A stretch of 64,000 nt of DNA from positions 186,001-250,000 of the forward strand of contig NZ_MSDO01000002.1 of assembly GCF_001937195.1 (NCBI RefSeq), written 5' to 3'. The translations under genes and the position numbers were made by a program. Of the stretch, positions 17,018 through 25,162 are shown in pieces; position 1 is the first letter of the stretch, and each line of letters opens with the position of its first letter. The notes beneath the pieces are model-generated. The model was not told the origin of the DNA. It searched no databases and worked only from the letters and a program-made list of their open reading frames with translations. Source of the DNA: Salinicola socius (GTDB lineage: Bacteria; Pseudomonadota; Gammaproteobacteria; Pseudomonadales; Halomonadaceae).

Positions 17018-17388
17018 GGCGCGGATTCTCCGCAGGCGGTGTCATCGTGACGGCGCTGTTCGAGGTAACGCTGGAAATGACGTCGGGCCAAAGCGCGCTC
17101 GCCGGTCAGCCATTCGGCACGGCTGCGCAGCAGGATCAGCGTGGCGTCGTGTTCGTGGTTCGCCTCGAGCCGCGCTATCACGTTGAGCGCGCGCGCGCCA
17201 TTGCCGCTGGCCAGAAACCCCCGGCATAGCGCGCGCAGAACGCCGGCGTGATCCGGCGCCATGCGATTGGCGATCAGCAACATGACCATGCCGCGTCGAG
17301 TCTGGCCGCTTTTAAGATAGAGATGGCCCATCAGGTGCAGCAGATCGACGGCGTCGCGATCGTTGACCGAGCCAGGGGACTGGTTCAA
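17014..17388 (-). CDS. Small TPR-like T3SS protein (Y4yS/SctY-like position)
   Basis: The 124-aa soluble protein has helical repeat segments of TPR type (LLHLMGHLYLKSGQTRRGMV, VLRALCRGFLASGNGARAL, then AEWLTGERALARRHFQRYL). It overlaps sctV by 4 bp and the gene upstream by 4 bp, so it is part of the same translational unit. In rhizobia a TPR protein (y4yS) is encoded beside rhcV, and in Yersinia YscY works with SctV. A chaperone or SctV-partner role is therefore likely but inferred. Confidence 0.75.
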   Translation of the reverse strand: MNQSPGSVNDRDAVDLLHLMGHLYLKSGQTRRGMVMLLIANRMAPDHAGVLRALCRGFLASGNGARALNVIARLEANHEHDATLILLRSRAEWLTGERALARRHFQRYLEQRRHDDTACGESAP

Positions 17389-17798
17389 GTGAAACGCTCC
17401 TCGTCGAGATCGTCGCCTGCCGGGGCGAGTGTGGCGTCGGTCAGGCGGCTCTCCCAGGCCTGACGCCAGTCGAGTTCTTCACCCATGATGATCCTGGCCG
17501 TGGAGACGGTGTCATCGTCTGCATCCATCGAGGGCAGGACACTATCGATCACATGCTGAAGGAGTTCGATGCTGCGCTGATTGTCGTAGCTGCGAGCATC
17601 GTTGGCCTCGGGGCTCGCCAGGGCATCGAGGCGCTCGGCCAGGGCGGGGCGGTCGGCGTCGCGTCCTCGGGCCTTGCTGGCCGCGCGGGTGAAAGCCTCA
17701 TCGCGGGCCGCGGTCCTGTCGGCGTGCCGAGTCGATGTGACCTCGACGCTCGTGGCGCGATGGCGATCATCGGGAATCGGTCGATCGGTGATCTTCAT
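17385..17798 (-). CDS. Hypothetical T3SS operon protein, 137 aa
   Basis: The protein is highly charged and soluble, with a basic, probably disordered N-terminal half (many R, D and T) and a short helical C-terminal part (SIELLQHVIDSVLPSMDAD, then IIMGEELDWRQAWESRLTD). I do not recognise the family. It lies between sctD and the TPR gene and overlaps the latter by 4 bp, so it is almost surely translated. A secreted regulator or chaperone is possible; nothing in the sequence decides. Confidence 0.65.
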   Translation of the reverse strand: MKITDRPIPDDRHRATSVEVTSTRHADRTAARDEAFTRAASKARGRDADRPALAERLDALASPEANDARSYDNQRSIELLQHVIDSVLPSMDADDDTVSTARIIMGEELDWRQAWESRLTDATLAPAGDDLDEERFT

Positions 17799-17838
17799 GA
17801 GGCGGTAGCCAGGTCAATGCATCAATCGTGGTTGTCGT

Positions 17839-18792
17839 TCAGAGCGTTAGCGCGAACTGGTCGTCACCGCGACGCAACAACACCTGCTCGGGTTGAATGG
17901 CGGAAATCACCCAGCCCGATGCCAGCGCCGCGCCGGGATAGAGCCGTTTTCCCCGGTTGTCGATGACGTAGGGGTTGGTTCCAAGCCAGACGGCTTGCAG
18001 TTTCAGGTCGGGCCGGGCAGGAGCCACTCGTGGCCGCGCGGTGTTGAGCAGCACCTGGTGGCTTCCGAAGTGCTGATCGAACCAGCGCTGCGTCTGATGC
18101 CAGGCGTCGACCTGATTCGCGGCGTAGTCACCGGACACGCTGAGATAGGCGCCGTGGTCGGTCACGGAGAGCGAGGCGAGACCGGCATCGGCCAGGTGCT
18201 GGCGCAGCGCTTCTGCCGGGCCCGGGCGCGCGTCGGCTACCATCTGGCTGACCCCCTCGAGCACCTGTGGATCCAGCTTGGCCCTGAGGGGGTAGCCGCC
18301 GATGTTGGCACCCGCCTGATTGACGTCGATGAATTCATAGACCGCCAGCACCCCCAGCGTCGCCACGAGAGCGAGCATCGTCGCGCCACGGTTAAGGGAG
18401 GTTCGCCAGCGTGGCGACAACGGCGGTAGCCTGGGCAGCGTCGGCATTATCGCGGGTGCCTCGGGTCGCGATAACGTCAGCGTCACGCCACCACAGCACA
18501 GTTCTGCGGGGAGCTCGCTACGCAGCCCAGTGCCTTGAGTGACGGTTCGACCGTTGATGACGATATCGCCGCCGACGGCCTCGACGGCCATTTGCCGGCC
18601 GTGAAAACGCAGCACCAGGTGCTCTGGCGCTATTCCGGCGTCGCTGAGCAGGACGTCGGCAGTGTCTTGGCTGCCGATCCGACAGACGGTGTCGGTCAGA
18701 TCTACCGCGGCGCCACGATGCAAGCCGGCGGTAACGGTGAGCGTCGTAACGATTTCGCGTGCCGACGCCAGAGAGGAGGTGACGGATTCCAT
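17839..18792 (-). CDS. sctD: T3SS inner-membrane ring protein SctD
   Basis: The 317-aa protein has a cytoplasmic FHA-like domain (about 15-110, with RIGSQDTADVLLSDAGIAPEH), a proline-rich linker, one transmembrane helix near residue 140 (GATMLALVATLGVLAVYEFI) and periplasmic ring-building domains after it. This order is diagnostic for SctD/YscD, which surrounds SctJ and contacts the secretin. No clear Shine-Dalgarno precedes the ATG, so the start is tentative. Confidence 0.88.
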   Translation of the reverse strand: MESVTSSLASAREIVTTLTVTAGLHRGAAVDLTDTVCRIGSQDTADVLLSDAGIAPEHLVLRFHGRQMAVEAVGGDIVINGRTVTQGTGLRSELPAELCCGGVTLTLSRPEAPAIMPTLPRLPPLSPRWRTSLNRGATMLALVATLGVLAVYEFIDVNQAGANIGGYPLRAKLDPQVLEGVSQMVADARPGPAEALRQHLADAGLASLSVTDHGAYLSVSGDYAANQVDAWHQTQRWFDQHFGSHQVLLNTARPRVAPARPDLKLQAVWLGTNPYVIDNRGKRLYPGAALASGWVISAIQPEQVLLRRGDDQFALTL

Positions 18793-18997
18793 GCGGTTAA
18801 CTCGCTAATGTCGTACGAAGCAGTGAGAGATCCCTTGGCTATTCGTGCCGCAATCACCGGGCGGATAGCCAAGAAAACTCCGAAGAACGGTATCCTTTTC
18901 GCCACTCGACCTGGTCGCCTCGATCGCGAGGGCCACGACGCAAGGTGTGGTCGATAGGGCGTCGCGGGCAGCGTGGCGCTCCCCGCGACTTTCCGCA

Positions 18998-19171
18998 TCA
19001 GTTCTGCGGGCGCTGCTTGGTCGCGTCGAGCATGGTTTTCTTCTCGGTCGTGACCTTGGTGATTTCCGCGGATTTCTCGATTGCCTGATCGAAGACTGCC
19101 TTCAACTGACTGATGGAAGAGTCAGCGCTGTCATTCGAAGTTGACGGATCGATTGCAGGAGTATCAGCCAT
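18998..19171 (-). CDS. 57-aa protein, candidate T3SS needle/pilus subunit
   Basis: MADTPAIDPS starts at 19171 after an AGGAGA site. The first 20 residues are Ser/Asp/Thr-rich. The rest is one amphipathic helix (SISQLKAVFDQAIEKSAEIT and following) ending KQRPQN. Small helical proteins of this kind, without a signal peptide and encoded first in a sctD-sctV operon, are needle or pilus subunits (SctF, NopA, HrpA classes), which diverge too fast for confident recognition. It could also be a secreted helper. Confidence 0.7.
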   Translation of the reverse strand: MADTPAIDPSTSNDSADSSISQLKAVFDQAIEKSAEITKVTTEKKTMLDATKQRPQN

Positions 19172-19917
19172 GGTATTTCTCCTAATAGCGTGAGATTCAA
19201 AGTCCGCAGTATCCGCGGCTCGACAAAGAACGCCAGAATGATTCCCAGCTCTCGGCGAATAATCAGGAATCCAATCTAACAGGATCAAGACTACTGGGTA
19301 GCCATGACATCGCAGCGGCCAGGAAGTAAAACTTTGATGTGTTGTGTGTTTTTGGGTAACCAAAAGAAATCCTAGGATATTCTTCAAGTGTCTAAAAATT
19401 AATATTTTTATCTTTTTTGAATGCTCGTTCAACTCCCGCTGGGTATGCAATAATTACAGGATATGACATTTAAATGAGCGTTTAAATTGCCTGTCGAGCC
19501 ATCTATGCCGATTCCGATTTGTGGAATCGCTACCGAGTTTGTGCAGTAAAATGCGCAAATGGATGAATTCCTGGTGCGGGAAGTGACGGCTCATTTAAAT
19601 AATCATAATTTTCTTAATTAGCAGAATTCATTTCTCGGATAGCTGTCTTTAATGGCAGACAATTGGCGATGGGGCGTGTCGTTCAATGGCGTCACTCGAG
19701 GATTTATGATCTGCACGAGTCGAGGGCAGGCGTAACGAGACATCCGTCTGAGGCCGTACCAATGCTCTCCCGTTGCCGCGTCGACCTATCGTTCTTGCCG
19801 GAGGCTTCCTGCCGATCGTCTGCAACCTCGTCATCAATGTCCAACCGACGTTAACTTGATTAACGTCAACGACACGAATTAACCGTGGTGAATTTTGTCT
19901 TTAAATTCAATCATTTA
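19172..19917. other. AT-rich intergenic region between T3SS operon B and mntP
   Basis: About 750 bp without a convincing gene. GC content drops sharply compared with both sides, especially at 19320-19640. It must hold the promoter of operon B (minus strand), but no rhizobial tts box or HrpL-type box could be made out. Visible elements: a 12-bp inverted repeat, ATTTAAATGAGC at 19468-19479 with its complement at 19589-19600; a 10-bp palindrome ATCCTAGGAT at 19369-19378; and the 21-bp palindrome at 19847-19867. Confidence 0.6.
19847..19867. promoter_or_regulatory. 21-bp interrupted palindrome, operator-like
   Basis: GACGTTAA-cttga-TTAACGTC is a perfect 8-bp inverted repeat with a 5-nt spacer, 51 bp upstream of the mntP promoter -35 box. 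Its symmetry suggests a dimeric regulator site. Whether it serves mntP or the divergent T3SS operon B is unknown. Confidence 0.5.
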
Positions 19918-19946
19918 TTGATGTTCGTGTGAGGCGTGTCTATAGT
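19918..19946 (+). promoter_or_regulatory. Sigma-70 promoter of mntP
   Basis: TTGATG (19918-19923), a 17-nt spacer and TATAGT (19941-19946) form a good housekeeping promoter. The predicted transcription start, about 19953, falls exactly at the 5' side of the manganese riboswitch. Confidence 0.75.
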
Positions 19947-19952
19947 CGAACT

Positions 19953-20104
19953 CCTCCTTGGGGAGTAGCCGATCACCGCTGCGTCAAATGCTGGCGGTGA
20001 TGCTCGTGTCAACAGACCCGGCAATGCCGTGGCACGAACGCCGAGTCCGGTTGGCGAGACCATGGACACCCGCAGCGCAAAGTCGGTCTTTGCGGGTGTC
20101 GTGG
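19953..20104 (+). ncRNA. yybP-ykoY (manganese) riboswitch in the mntP leader
   Basis: The leader contains the class hallmarks: the GGGGAGTAGCCGATC segment near 19960-19974, GTCAAC in the middle, GTGGCACGAACG, and the 3' GGCGAGACCATG segment near 20053-20064. A strong hairpin follows (GACACCCGC and GCGGGTGTC arms, 20064-20100) with no T-tract, suggesting control of ribosome access rather than termination. Mn2+-sensing riboswitches of this class commonly precede mntP exporters and raise expression in excess manganese. Confidence 0.88.
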
Positions 20105-20128
20105 CGACATTACCGGCTGGACAAGACC

Positions 20129-20710
20129 ATGAACCCTGCATCCCTCCTGTTGCTCGCTTTCGCCATGTCGACCGATGCCTTCGCCGCATCGATCGGCAAG
20201 GGAGCGGCCCTCAAGCGTTCGCGCTTTCCTGAAGCGCTGCGAATCGGCGTCATCTTCGGCACCGTCGAAACGATTACACCGGTTATCGGCTGGGCCATCG
20301 GCCTGGCGGCGACGCGATTCGTCTCCGAGTGGGATCACTGGATCGCTTTCGTGCTGCTGGGCGCGCTCGGGGCGCACATGATCCGGGAAGGATTCAAGAC
20401 GGCCGACAGCGAGACGGATGAACAGGAGGCGCCGGCGCGTAAATCGGTCTGGCTGCTCGCGGTGACCGCGCTCGCGACCAGTATCGATGCCATGGCGGTC
20501 GGGGTGACGCTGGCATTCGCCGACGTCAACATCCTGGTCGCGGCAGCGGCTATCGGCATCGCGACCACGGTCATGGTGACTGCCGGCATCATGCTCGGAC
20601 GGGTGATCGGCGCGATCATCGGCAAGCGCGCCGAGATCGCGGGCGGATTCGTGCTGATCGCGATCGGCATCGCTGTCCTCTACGAGCACCTGTTCGCCCA
20701 TATGGGCTGA
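20129..20710 (+). CDS. mntP: Manganese efflux pump MntP
   Basis: The 193-aa membrane protein has six predicted helices. The two halves each carry the family signature, [16 protein letters not shown] near the N-terminus and [17 protein letters not shown] in the second half, which contribute acidic residues for Mn2+ transport. The start ATG at 20129 follows the riboswitch hairpin. The frame is open further upstream, but that sequence is leader RNA. It exports excess Mn2+ across the inner membrane. Confidence 0.95.
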   Translation: MNPASLLLLAFAMSTDAFAASIGKGAALKRSRFPEALRIGVIFGTVETITPVIGWAIGLAATRFVSEWDHWIAFVLLGALGAHMIREGFKTADSETDEQEAPARKSVWLLAVTALATSIDAMAVGVTLAFADVNILVAAAAIGIATTVMVTAGIMLGRVIGAIIGKRAEIAGGFVLIAIGIAVLYEHLFAHMG

Positions 20711-20842
20711 CGCCCGTCATCCGGCCCACCAGCATCTGCCACGGCTGTTGAATCCGGGCACCGCTCGTTCTGGGTCGACGACTCGCGCGCTGCCGCCGCG
20801 CCCCGGCTATGCTTAACCGTGATTCCATCATGGAGTGGCGCC

Positions 20843-21445
20843 ATGCCGTCCTCGCTCTGGCGACAATCGCTCGCCGATTTCCAGCACGCCGTTGAGACCC
20901 GTTCCACGCCGGGTTGTGGTGCCGCTGCGGCAGTCAATGGCTGCCTGGGATTGTCATTGGTCCTCAAGGGGGTGCGGCTGCATCGCGGCGAACCGCAAGC
21001 GGATCGGCAGCGTCTCGTCGCCGAGGGGGATGCGCTCCAGAGAGCACTGGCTGAAGCTGTCGACGATGACGCTGCGGCGTTCGCCAAGTATCTCGAAGCG
21101 CAGCGCCTGCCGAGCGATACCGACGCCGAATCGAACCAGCGCGAGAGCGCCTTGAACGAAGCCCGCGACGCTTCGATCCGGATTCCGCTGGCGGCTGCCG
21201 AGCGGTGTCAGAAAGCATTGGAGCTGGCGGTCGAGGCGCTGTCCCTGACCTCTCGGGCGATGCGTAGCGACACGCTGGCAGGTGCGACGATGCTCAGGGC
21301 CGCGCTGGACGCGCTATTGATCGGTATCGAGGCCAATCTTGAGGCGCTGCCCGATCAAGGCAAGCGTCGCGAGCTCGAGATTCGTTGTGGCGAGCTCCGC
21401 GATAGCGCCCAAGCCCAATGCCAGCGACTTGGTCTCGCCGGCTGA
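20843..21445 (+). CDS. Cyclodeaminase/cyclohydrolase (FchA-like) family protein
   Basis: The 200-aa protein is helical, with the family N-terminal glycine/alanine motif (STPGCGAAAAVNGCLGLSLV, about 18-37) and a C-terminal helical bundle. The family includes formiminotetrahydrofolate cyclodeaminase and methenyl-tetrahydrofolate cyclohydrolase, acting in one-carbon metabolism. No folate or histidine-degradation partner gene is next to it, so the exact reaction is open. A GGAG site precedes the ATG at 20843. It is convergent with rhtA. Confidence 0.85.
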   Translation: MPSSLWRQSLADFQHAVETRSTPGCGAAAAVNGCLGLSLVLKGVRLHRGEPQADRQRLVAEGDALQRALAEAVDDDAAAFAKYLEAQRLPSDTDAESNQRESALNEARDASIRIPLAAAERCQKALELAVEALSLTSRAMRSDTLAGATMLRAALDALLIGIEANLEALPDQGKRRELEIRCGELRDSAQAQCQRLGLAG

Positions 21446-21468
21446 TCCATTTCCCCGGCGCCGGCGGC

Positions 21469-22362
21469 TCAGTCCGGCACCGGCGTCTCGAAGGTGTCGC
21501 GCCGCCGGATCGACAGCGTCGTGCCGATCGACGCGGCAATCACCAGCCCGATCGCCATCCATTGCAGGGTGCTCAGCAACTGACCCAGGAACAGCAGCCC
21601 TGAGAGGGCGCCAACTGCTGGCTCCAGGCTCATCAGCGTGCCAAAGGTCTGCGTCGGCAGCCGCGGCATCGCGATCATCTCGAGCGTGTAAGGCAGCGCG
21701 GTGGAGAGCACCGCCACCGCCAGCGCGTAGGGCAGCACCTCCGGCGCGAACATCGCCGTGCCTACATCCAGCAACCCCACCGGAGCGATGACGACGGCGG
21801 CGATGGTGATGCCAAGCGTGGCGCTCTGGGCGCCGTTGATGGCCCCGGCCTTCTGTCCAAACAGAATGTAGAGCGCCCAGCAGACGCCGGCGCCGAGGGC
21901 GCAGGCCGCGCCATAAGGGTCGATCGGGCCGCTGCCGCCATCGCCCAGCAGCAGCAGGCAGATCAGGCCGAGTACCGCGAGTGCCACCCATAGCAGGTCC
22001 AGCCAGCGCCGCGACGAGAGCATCGCCACCGCCAGCGGCCCGGTGAATTCCAGCGCCACGGCGATACCCAGCGGTACGGTCCGCAAGGCCTGGTAGAAGA
22101 GGAGATTCATGACGCCGAGGGAGACGCCGTAGATCAGCGTCGATTTCCAGGCGCGACGGCTCAGCGGCTGGCGCCAGGGTCGCATGACGATCAGCAGCAG
22201 CAGGGCGGCGATGATCAGGCGAATCGAGGTCGTGCCGGTGGCACCGATGACCGGGAACAGCGACTTGGCGACAGAAGCGCCGCTCTGGATCGAGCACATC
22301 GCCACGATCAGCATGGCCACCGGCCAGATCCTGGCAAGCATTTCGCGCATGGCGACTGACAT
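21469..22362 (-). CDS. rhtA: EamA-family exporter, RhtA-like (threonine/homoserine efflux)
   Basis: The 297-aa protein has ten predicted helices in two EamA repeats, with the family features VPLGIAVALEFTGPLAVAML in the first half and ALPYTLEMIAMPRLPTQTFG in the second, as in E. coli RhtA. The start at 22362 (MSVAMREML) has a GGGG-type site upstream; the next ATG at 22350 does not. It diverges from an XRE-cupin regulator, which probably controls it. Confidence 0.88.
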   Translation of the reverse strand: MSVAMREMLARIWPVAMLIVAMCSIQSGASVAKSLFPVIGATGTTSIRLIIAALLLLIVMRPWRQPLSRRAWKSTLIYGVSLGVMNLLFYQALRTVPLGIAVALEFTGPLAVAMLSSRRWLDLLWVALAVLGLICLLLLGDGGSGPIDPYGAACALGAGVCWALYILFGQKAGAINGAQSATLGITIAAVVIAPVGLLDVGTAMFAPEVLPYALAVAVLSTALPYTLEMIAMPRLPTQTFGTLMSLEPAVGALSGLLFLGQLLSTLQWMAIGLVIAASIGTTLSIRRRDTFETPVPD

Positions 22363-22456
22363 GACACCCCCTGACGTCTGCGGCATGATGGCTCGCCAGA
22401 CGTTGCCATTCGCCGCCGGTGGCGAGTGGCATTCGACGAGAGCCGCGATTGTACGG

Positions 22457-23029
22457 ATGGGCAATATATTGCACAAGTCTAACGAGCGTCCCGACGTACT
22501 GGTCCACGTGGCTGCCAATGTCAGGCGTCGGCGCCAGGCCGCGGGGCTGAGCCAGCAGGCGCTGGCCGATCAGGCCGGGGTGAGCCGACGCATGCTGGTC
22601 AATATCGAAAAGGGCGATGTCAACGTCAGCCTGAACACGCTCGATCGCCTGGCCGAAGTCTTGGGAGTGCTGTTCTATGCGCTGGTCCAGCCGCCCGATA
22701 GCGAGGACTCCGCGCGTATCGACGAGGTCGCCTGGGTGGGAGCGCACCCCGACAGTCGTGCTCGACTGCTGGCGAGCAAGCCGGCACGGCAGGAGGTCGA
22801 ACTGTGGTCGTGGTCGCTGGAGCCGGGAGACGTCTACGAATCGGCTGCGGACGACGCCGGCTGGCACGAGATGCTGGTGGTGATCGAGGGGACGCTGACC
22901 CTGAACCTCGGCGAGCGTGAGGTGACGATCGAGGCCGGCGACTTCCACGTCTATCCCAGCGACCAGCCCTATCGCTATCGCAACGATGGGGCTGGTCGAC
23001 TGCGCTTCATTCGCAACGTGGTGTATTGA
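22457..23029 (+). CDS. XRE-family regulator with C-terminal cupin domain
   Basis: The 190-aa protein has an N-terminal helix-turn-helix (NVRRRRQAAGLSQQALADQA, then GVSRRMLVNIEKGDVNVSL) and a C-terminal cupin (LEPGDVYESAADDAGWHEML, then VEAGDFHVYPSDQPYRYRND-like strand). Such proteins sense a small ligand and usually repress a neighbouring transporter or catabolic gene, here the divergent rhtA-like exporter. The start is uncertain: the ATG at 22457 places a 12-bp palindrome inside the first codons, so translation may begin further in, for example at a GTG just before AANVRRRR. Confidence 0.88.
   Translation: MGNILHKSNERPDVLVHVAANVRRRRQAAGLSQQALADQAGVSRRMLVNIEKGDVNVSLNTLDRLAEVLGVLFYALVQPPDSEDSARIDEVAWVGAHPDSRARLLASKPARQEVELWSWSLEPGDVYESAADDAGWHEMLVVIEGTLTLNLGEREVTIEAGDFHVYPSDQPYRYRNDGAGRLRFIRNVVY
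22461..22472. promoter_or_regulatory. Perfect 12-bp palindrome at the XRE-cupin gene start
   Basis: GCAATATATTGC is fully symmetric and AT-rich in its core. It lies about 100 bp upstream of the divergent rhtA start and at the 5' end of the regulator gene. It is a plausible operator for autoregulation and control of rhtA. Confidence 0.55.
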
Positions 23030-23060
23030 AGCCGAGCTGCGAGCGCGGGCGATACCGACT

Positions 23061-23537
23061 CTACAGCCCGGCCTTGTCCAGTCCGAATGCCTTGTCGGCG
23101 GAGCCGGGAATCGCCTGGAAGGCGATGCTGAGGCGATTCCAGCCGTTGATGGCGACGATCAGGAAGGTCAGGTCCGAGAGCTCCGCTTCGGAGAAGTGGC
23201 TGCGAACGTGGTCGTAGGCGCCGTCATCGACCCCATGCTCGGGCAGCCGGGTCAGCGTTTCGGTCCATGCCAGGGCGGCGCGCTCGCGCGGGGTGAACAG
23301 CGTCGATTCCCGCCACAGCGCAACGTGGTGCAGGCGCAATTCGCGCTCGCCGTCGATCTTCGCCTCCTTGACGTGCATGTCGACGCAGAAGGCGCAGCCG
23401 TTGAGCTGGGACGCGCGCAGCGTCACCAGATGCTTGATCTCCTTGATCACGTCGCTCTGCGACAGCGCCATGTTGAAATCGATGTACTTCTGGGCGGCCT
23501 GGGGAGAGGTCTGGTAGTAGTTCACTCGGGCTTTCAT
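23061..23537 (-). CDS. Carboxymuconolactone decarboxylase/AhpD-like peroxidase family protein
   Basis: The 158-aa protein has the AhpD-core motif with redox cysteines (QLNGCAFCVDMHVKEA; Cys48 and Cys51) and a downstream proton-relay histidine region. Length and the motif TETLTRLPEHG match the alkylhydroperoxidase-like subgroup, which reduces peroxides with thiol cofactors. It is transcribed on the same strand as the MocR gene but 130 bp after it. Confidence 0.9.
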   Translation of the reverse strand: MKARVNYYQTSPQAAQKYIDFNMALSQSDVIKEIKHLVTLRASQLNGCAFCVDMHVKEAKIDGERELRLHHVALWRESTLFTPRERAALAWTETLTRLPEHGVDDGAYDHVRSHFSEAELSDLTFLIVAINGWNRLSIAFQAIPGSADKAFGLDKAGL

Positions 23538-23666
23538 GTCGCTTACCTGTCTGGGTCATGGGAGTTGAGATTTGAGTACCGAGACAGGATGAAATGCGGG
23601 AAGGCGTTCTCACAGAGCCAAAAACGGTGGCGATTTCTGGGCCATCGCGAGACGACCTGCGATGCG

Positions 23667-25073
23667 TCACGCCATGAGCGCGGCCAGCCGGGCGGCCAGC
23701 GCGTCGGCGTGGGCGGTATCGGTGACGTTGGTGAAGCTCAGCAGCAGCCCGGACTGTCGTGTCGGGATCAGGGACCACTCGGACAGCGCGTGCCCACCTA
23801 GCCCGGCGCTGGCGGCCCGGTTCGCGATGGCCACGTCGTCGGTGCCGTCGGGAAGACGGGCCAGCAGGTGCATTCCGCCGGCTTGCAGATCGATGTGAAT
23901 CCGATCGCCCAGATGGTGCTCGAGCGTCTGGCGAAGATTTTCACGGCGCTCTTTGTAGAGCGCCCGCATCCGCTTGAGGTGGCGGGCAAAATGGCCTTCG
24001 TCGATGAAATCCGCGACCACCGCCTGAGTCAGCGTCGGGCAGCCATGGCTCAGGCGCCGCATCGCACGCTGAAAGATCGCGACCTGAGAGAGTGGAACCA
24101 CCAGATAGGCCAGTTTGATGGCGGGGAATAGCACCTTGCTGAACGTGCCGGCATAGAGCACGCGCCCATCGTGATCGAGACTCTTCAATGCCGGTACGGG
24201 ATGGCCGTGGTAGCGATATTCGCTGTCGTAGTCGTCCTCGATCACCCAGGCATCCTCACGACACGCCCACCCCAGCAAGGCCTGGCGTCGGGCCAGCGTC
24301 ATCGTCACCCCGGTGGGGCTCTGGTGGGTGGGCGTGACGACGGCGAAACGGGCTTGGGCGGCGCGGGAATCTCCTTCTTCGACGTTCAGTCCCTCGGCGT
24401 CGACGCCCACCGGCGTCAGGTGCATCCCGTCGTTCAGCAGTCTTTCACGCGCCATCACATAGCCCGGCTCCTCGAACCATCCGCTGTCGCCGGGTTTCAG
24501 CAGTGCCCGACAGATCAGGCCAAGCGTGTCGCGGTAGCTGTCGGTGATGAAAATCTGTTCGGGCTGGCAGGCGATGCCTCGCGACACGCCGAGGTAGCTC
24601 ACCAGCGCGCGCTTCAGCGCCGGGTGGCCGGTCGGCGGCGGGTAGTTGAGTTCGGCGCTGGTCTGGGCCCTGAGTCGGCGATGGGTCAGGCGGGTCCACA
24701 ACTTGTCGGGGAAGGCGTCCAGCGCCGGCAGCCCCAGTTGGAAGGGTAGCGGCGGTTCGAGATCAGGCTTTGGTTCCTGCCCGGTCGCCGCCTCCAATGT
24801 CGCCGCCGGTCCCGTGGCATCGGGCAGGTGTGGGGAGACGATGGTTCCCGCCGGCCCTCGCGGCAGAAAATACCCTTCGCTGACCAGCAGCTGATAGGCC
24901 AGCTCGACCGTGCCGCGCGACAGGTTCAGCTCACTGGCGAGGCTGCGTACCGAGGGCACCCGTTTGCCGGGTGGCAGGCGCCCGTCCGTCATCGCTTCGC
25001 GCAGGCGCTGATAGAGCTGCCGGTAGATCGGCACGTTCTGCGTGCGGTCGAGCCGAAGTGGGGTATTGGACAT
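23667..25073 (-). CDS. MocR-family (GntR-HTH plus aminotransferase) PLP-dependent regulator
   Basis: The 468-aa protein has an N-terminal winged helix (PIYRQLYQRLREAMTDGRLP, then KRVPSVRSLASELNLSRGTV) and a fold-type-I aminotransferase-like domain. That domain carries the PLP-binding pattern YAGTFSKVLFPAIKLAYLVV, where the Lys forms the Schiff base. Members such as PdxR and GabR control vitamin B6 or amino-acid genes. The divergent GNAT-azoreductase pair is the likely target. Confidence 0.93.
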   Translation of the reverse strand: MSNTPLRLDRTQNVPIYRQLYQRLREAMTDGRLPPGKRVPSVRSLASELNLSRGTVELAYQLLVSEGYFLPRGPAGTIVSPHLPDATGPAATLEAATGQEPKPDLEPPLPFQLGLPALDAFPDKLWTRLTHRRLRAQTSAELNYPPPTGHPALKRALVSYLGVSRGIACQPEQIFITDSYRDTLGLICRALLKPGDSGWFEEPGYVMARERLLNDGMHLTPVGVDAEGLNVEEGDSRAAQARFAVVTPTHQSPTGVTMTLARRQALLGWACREDAWVIEDDYDSEYRYHGHPVPALKSLDHDGRVLYAGTFSKVLFPAIKLAYLVVPLSQVAIFQRAMRRLSHGCPTLTQAVVADFIDEGHFARHLKRMRALYKERRENLRQTLEHHLGDRIHIDLQAGGMHLLARLPDGTDDVAIANRAASAGLGGHALSEWSLIPTRQSGLLLSFTNVTDTAHADALAARLAALMA

Positions 25074-25100
25074 GTCGATGTCCCAGAAGATCGAAGACGT

Positions 25101-25115
25101 CTTGGCGCTGCCAAG
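25101..25115. promoter_or_regulatory. Inverted repeat in the MocR-GNAT divergent promoter
   Basis: CTTGGC-gct-GCCAAG, a perfect 6-bp inverted repeat, lies midway in the 89-bp intergenic region. It could be an operator, though MocR proteins usually bind direct repeats. Confidence 0.35.
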
Positions 25116-25162
25116 CGGGTCCGTCCGATTCTACCCTGGCTGCTCTATCAGGAGGATGTCCG

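Noticed and set aside
19663-19854. Short open frames in the AT-rich region before mntP
   Set aside because: No ribosome sites, no recognisable motif and the two strands give equally weak frames.
19172-19952. Possible tts box or HrpL box for the T3SS
   Set aside because: Looked for the rhizobial tts consensus, GGAACC-N16-CCAC and TTCGC-N15-TTCGC patterns by eye; no convincing match was found.
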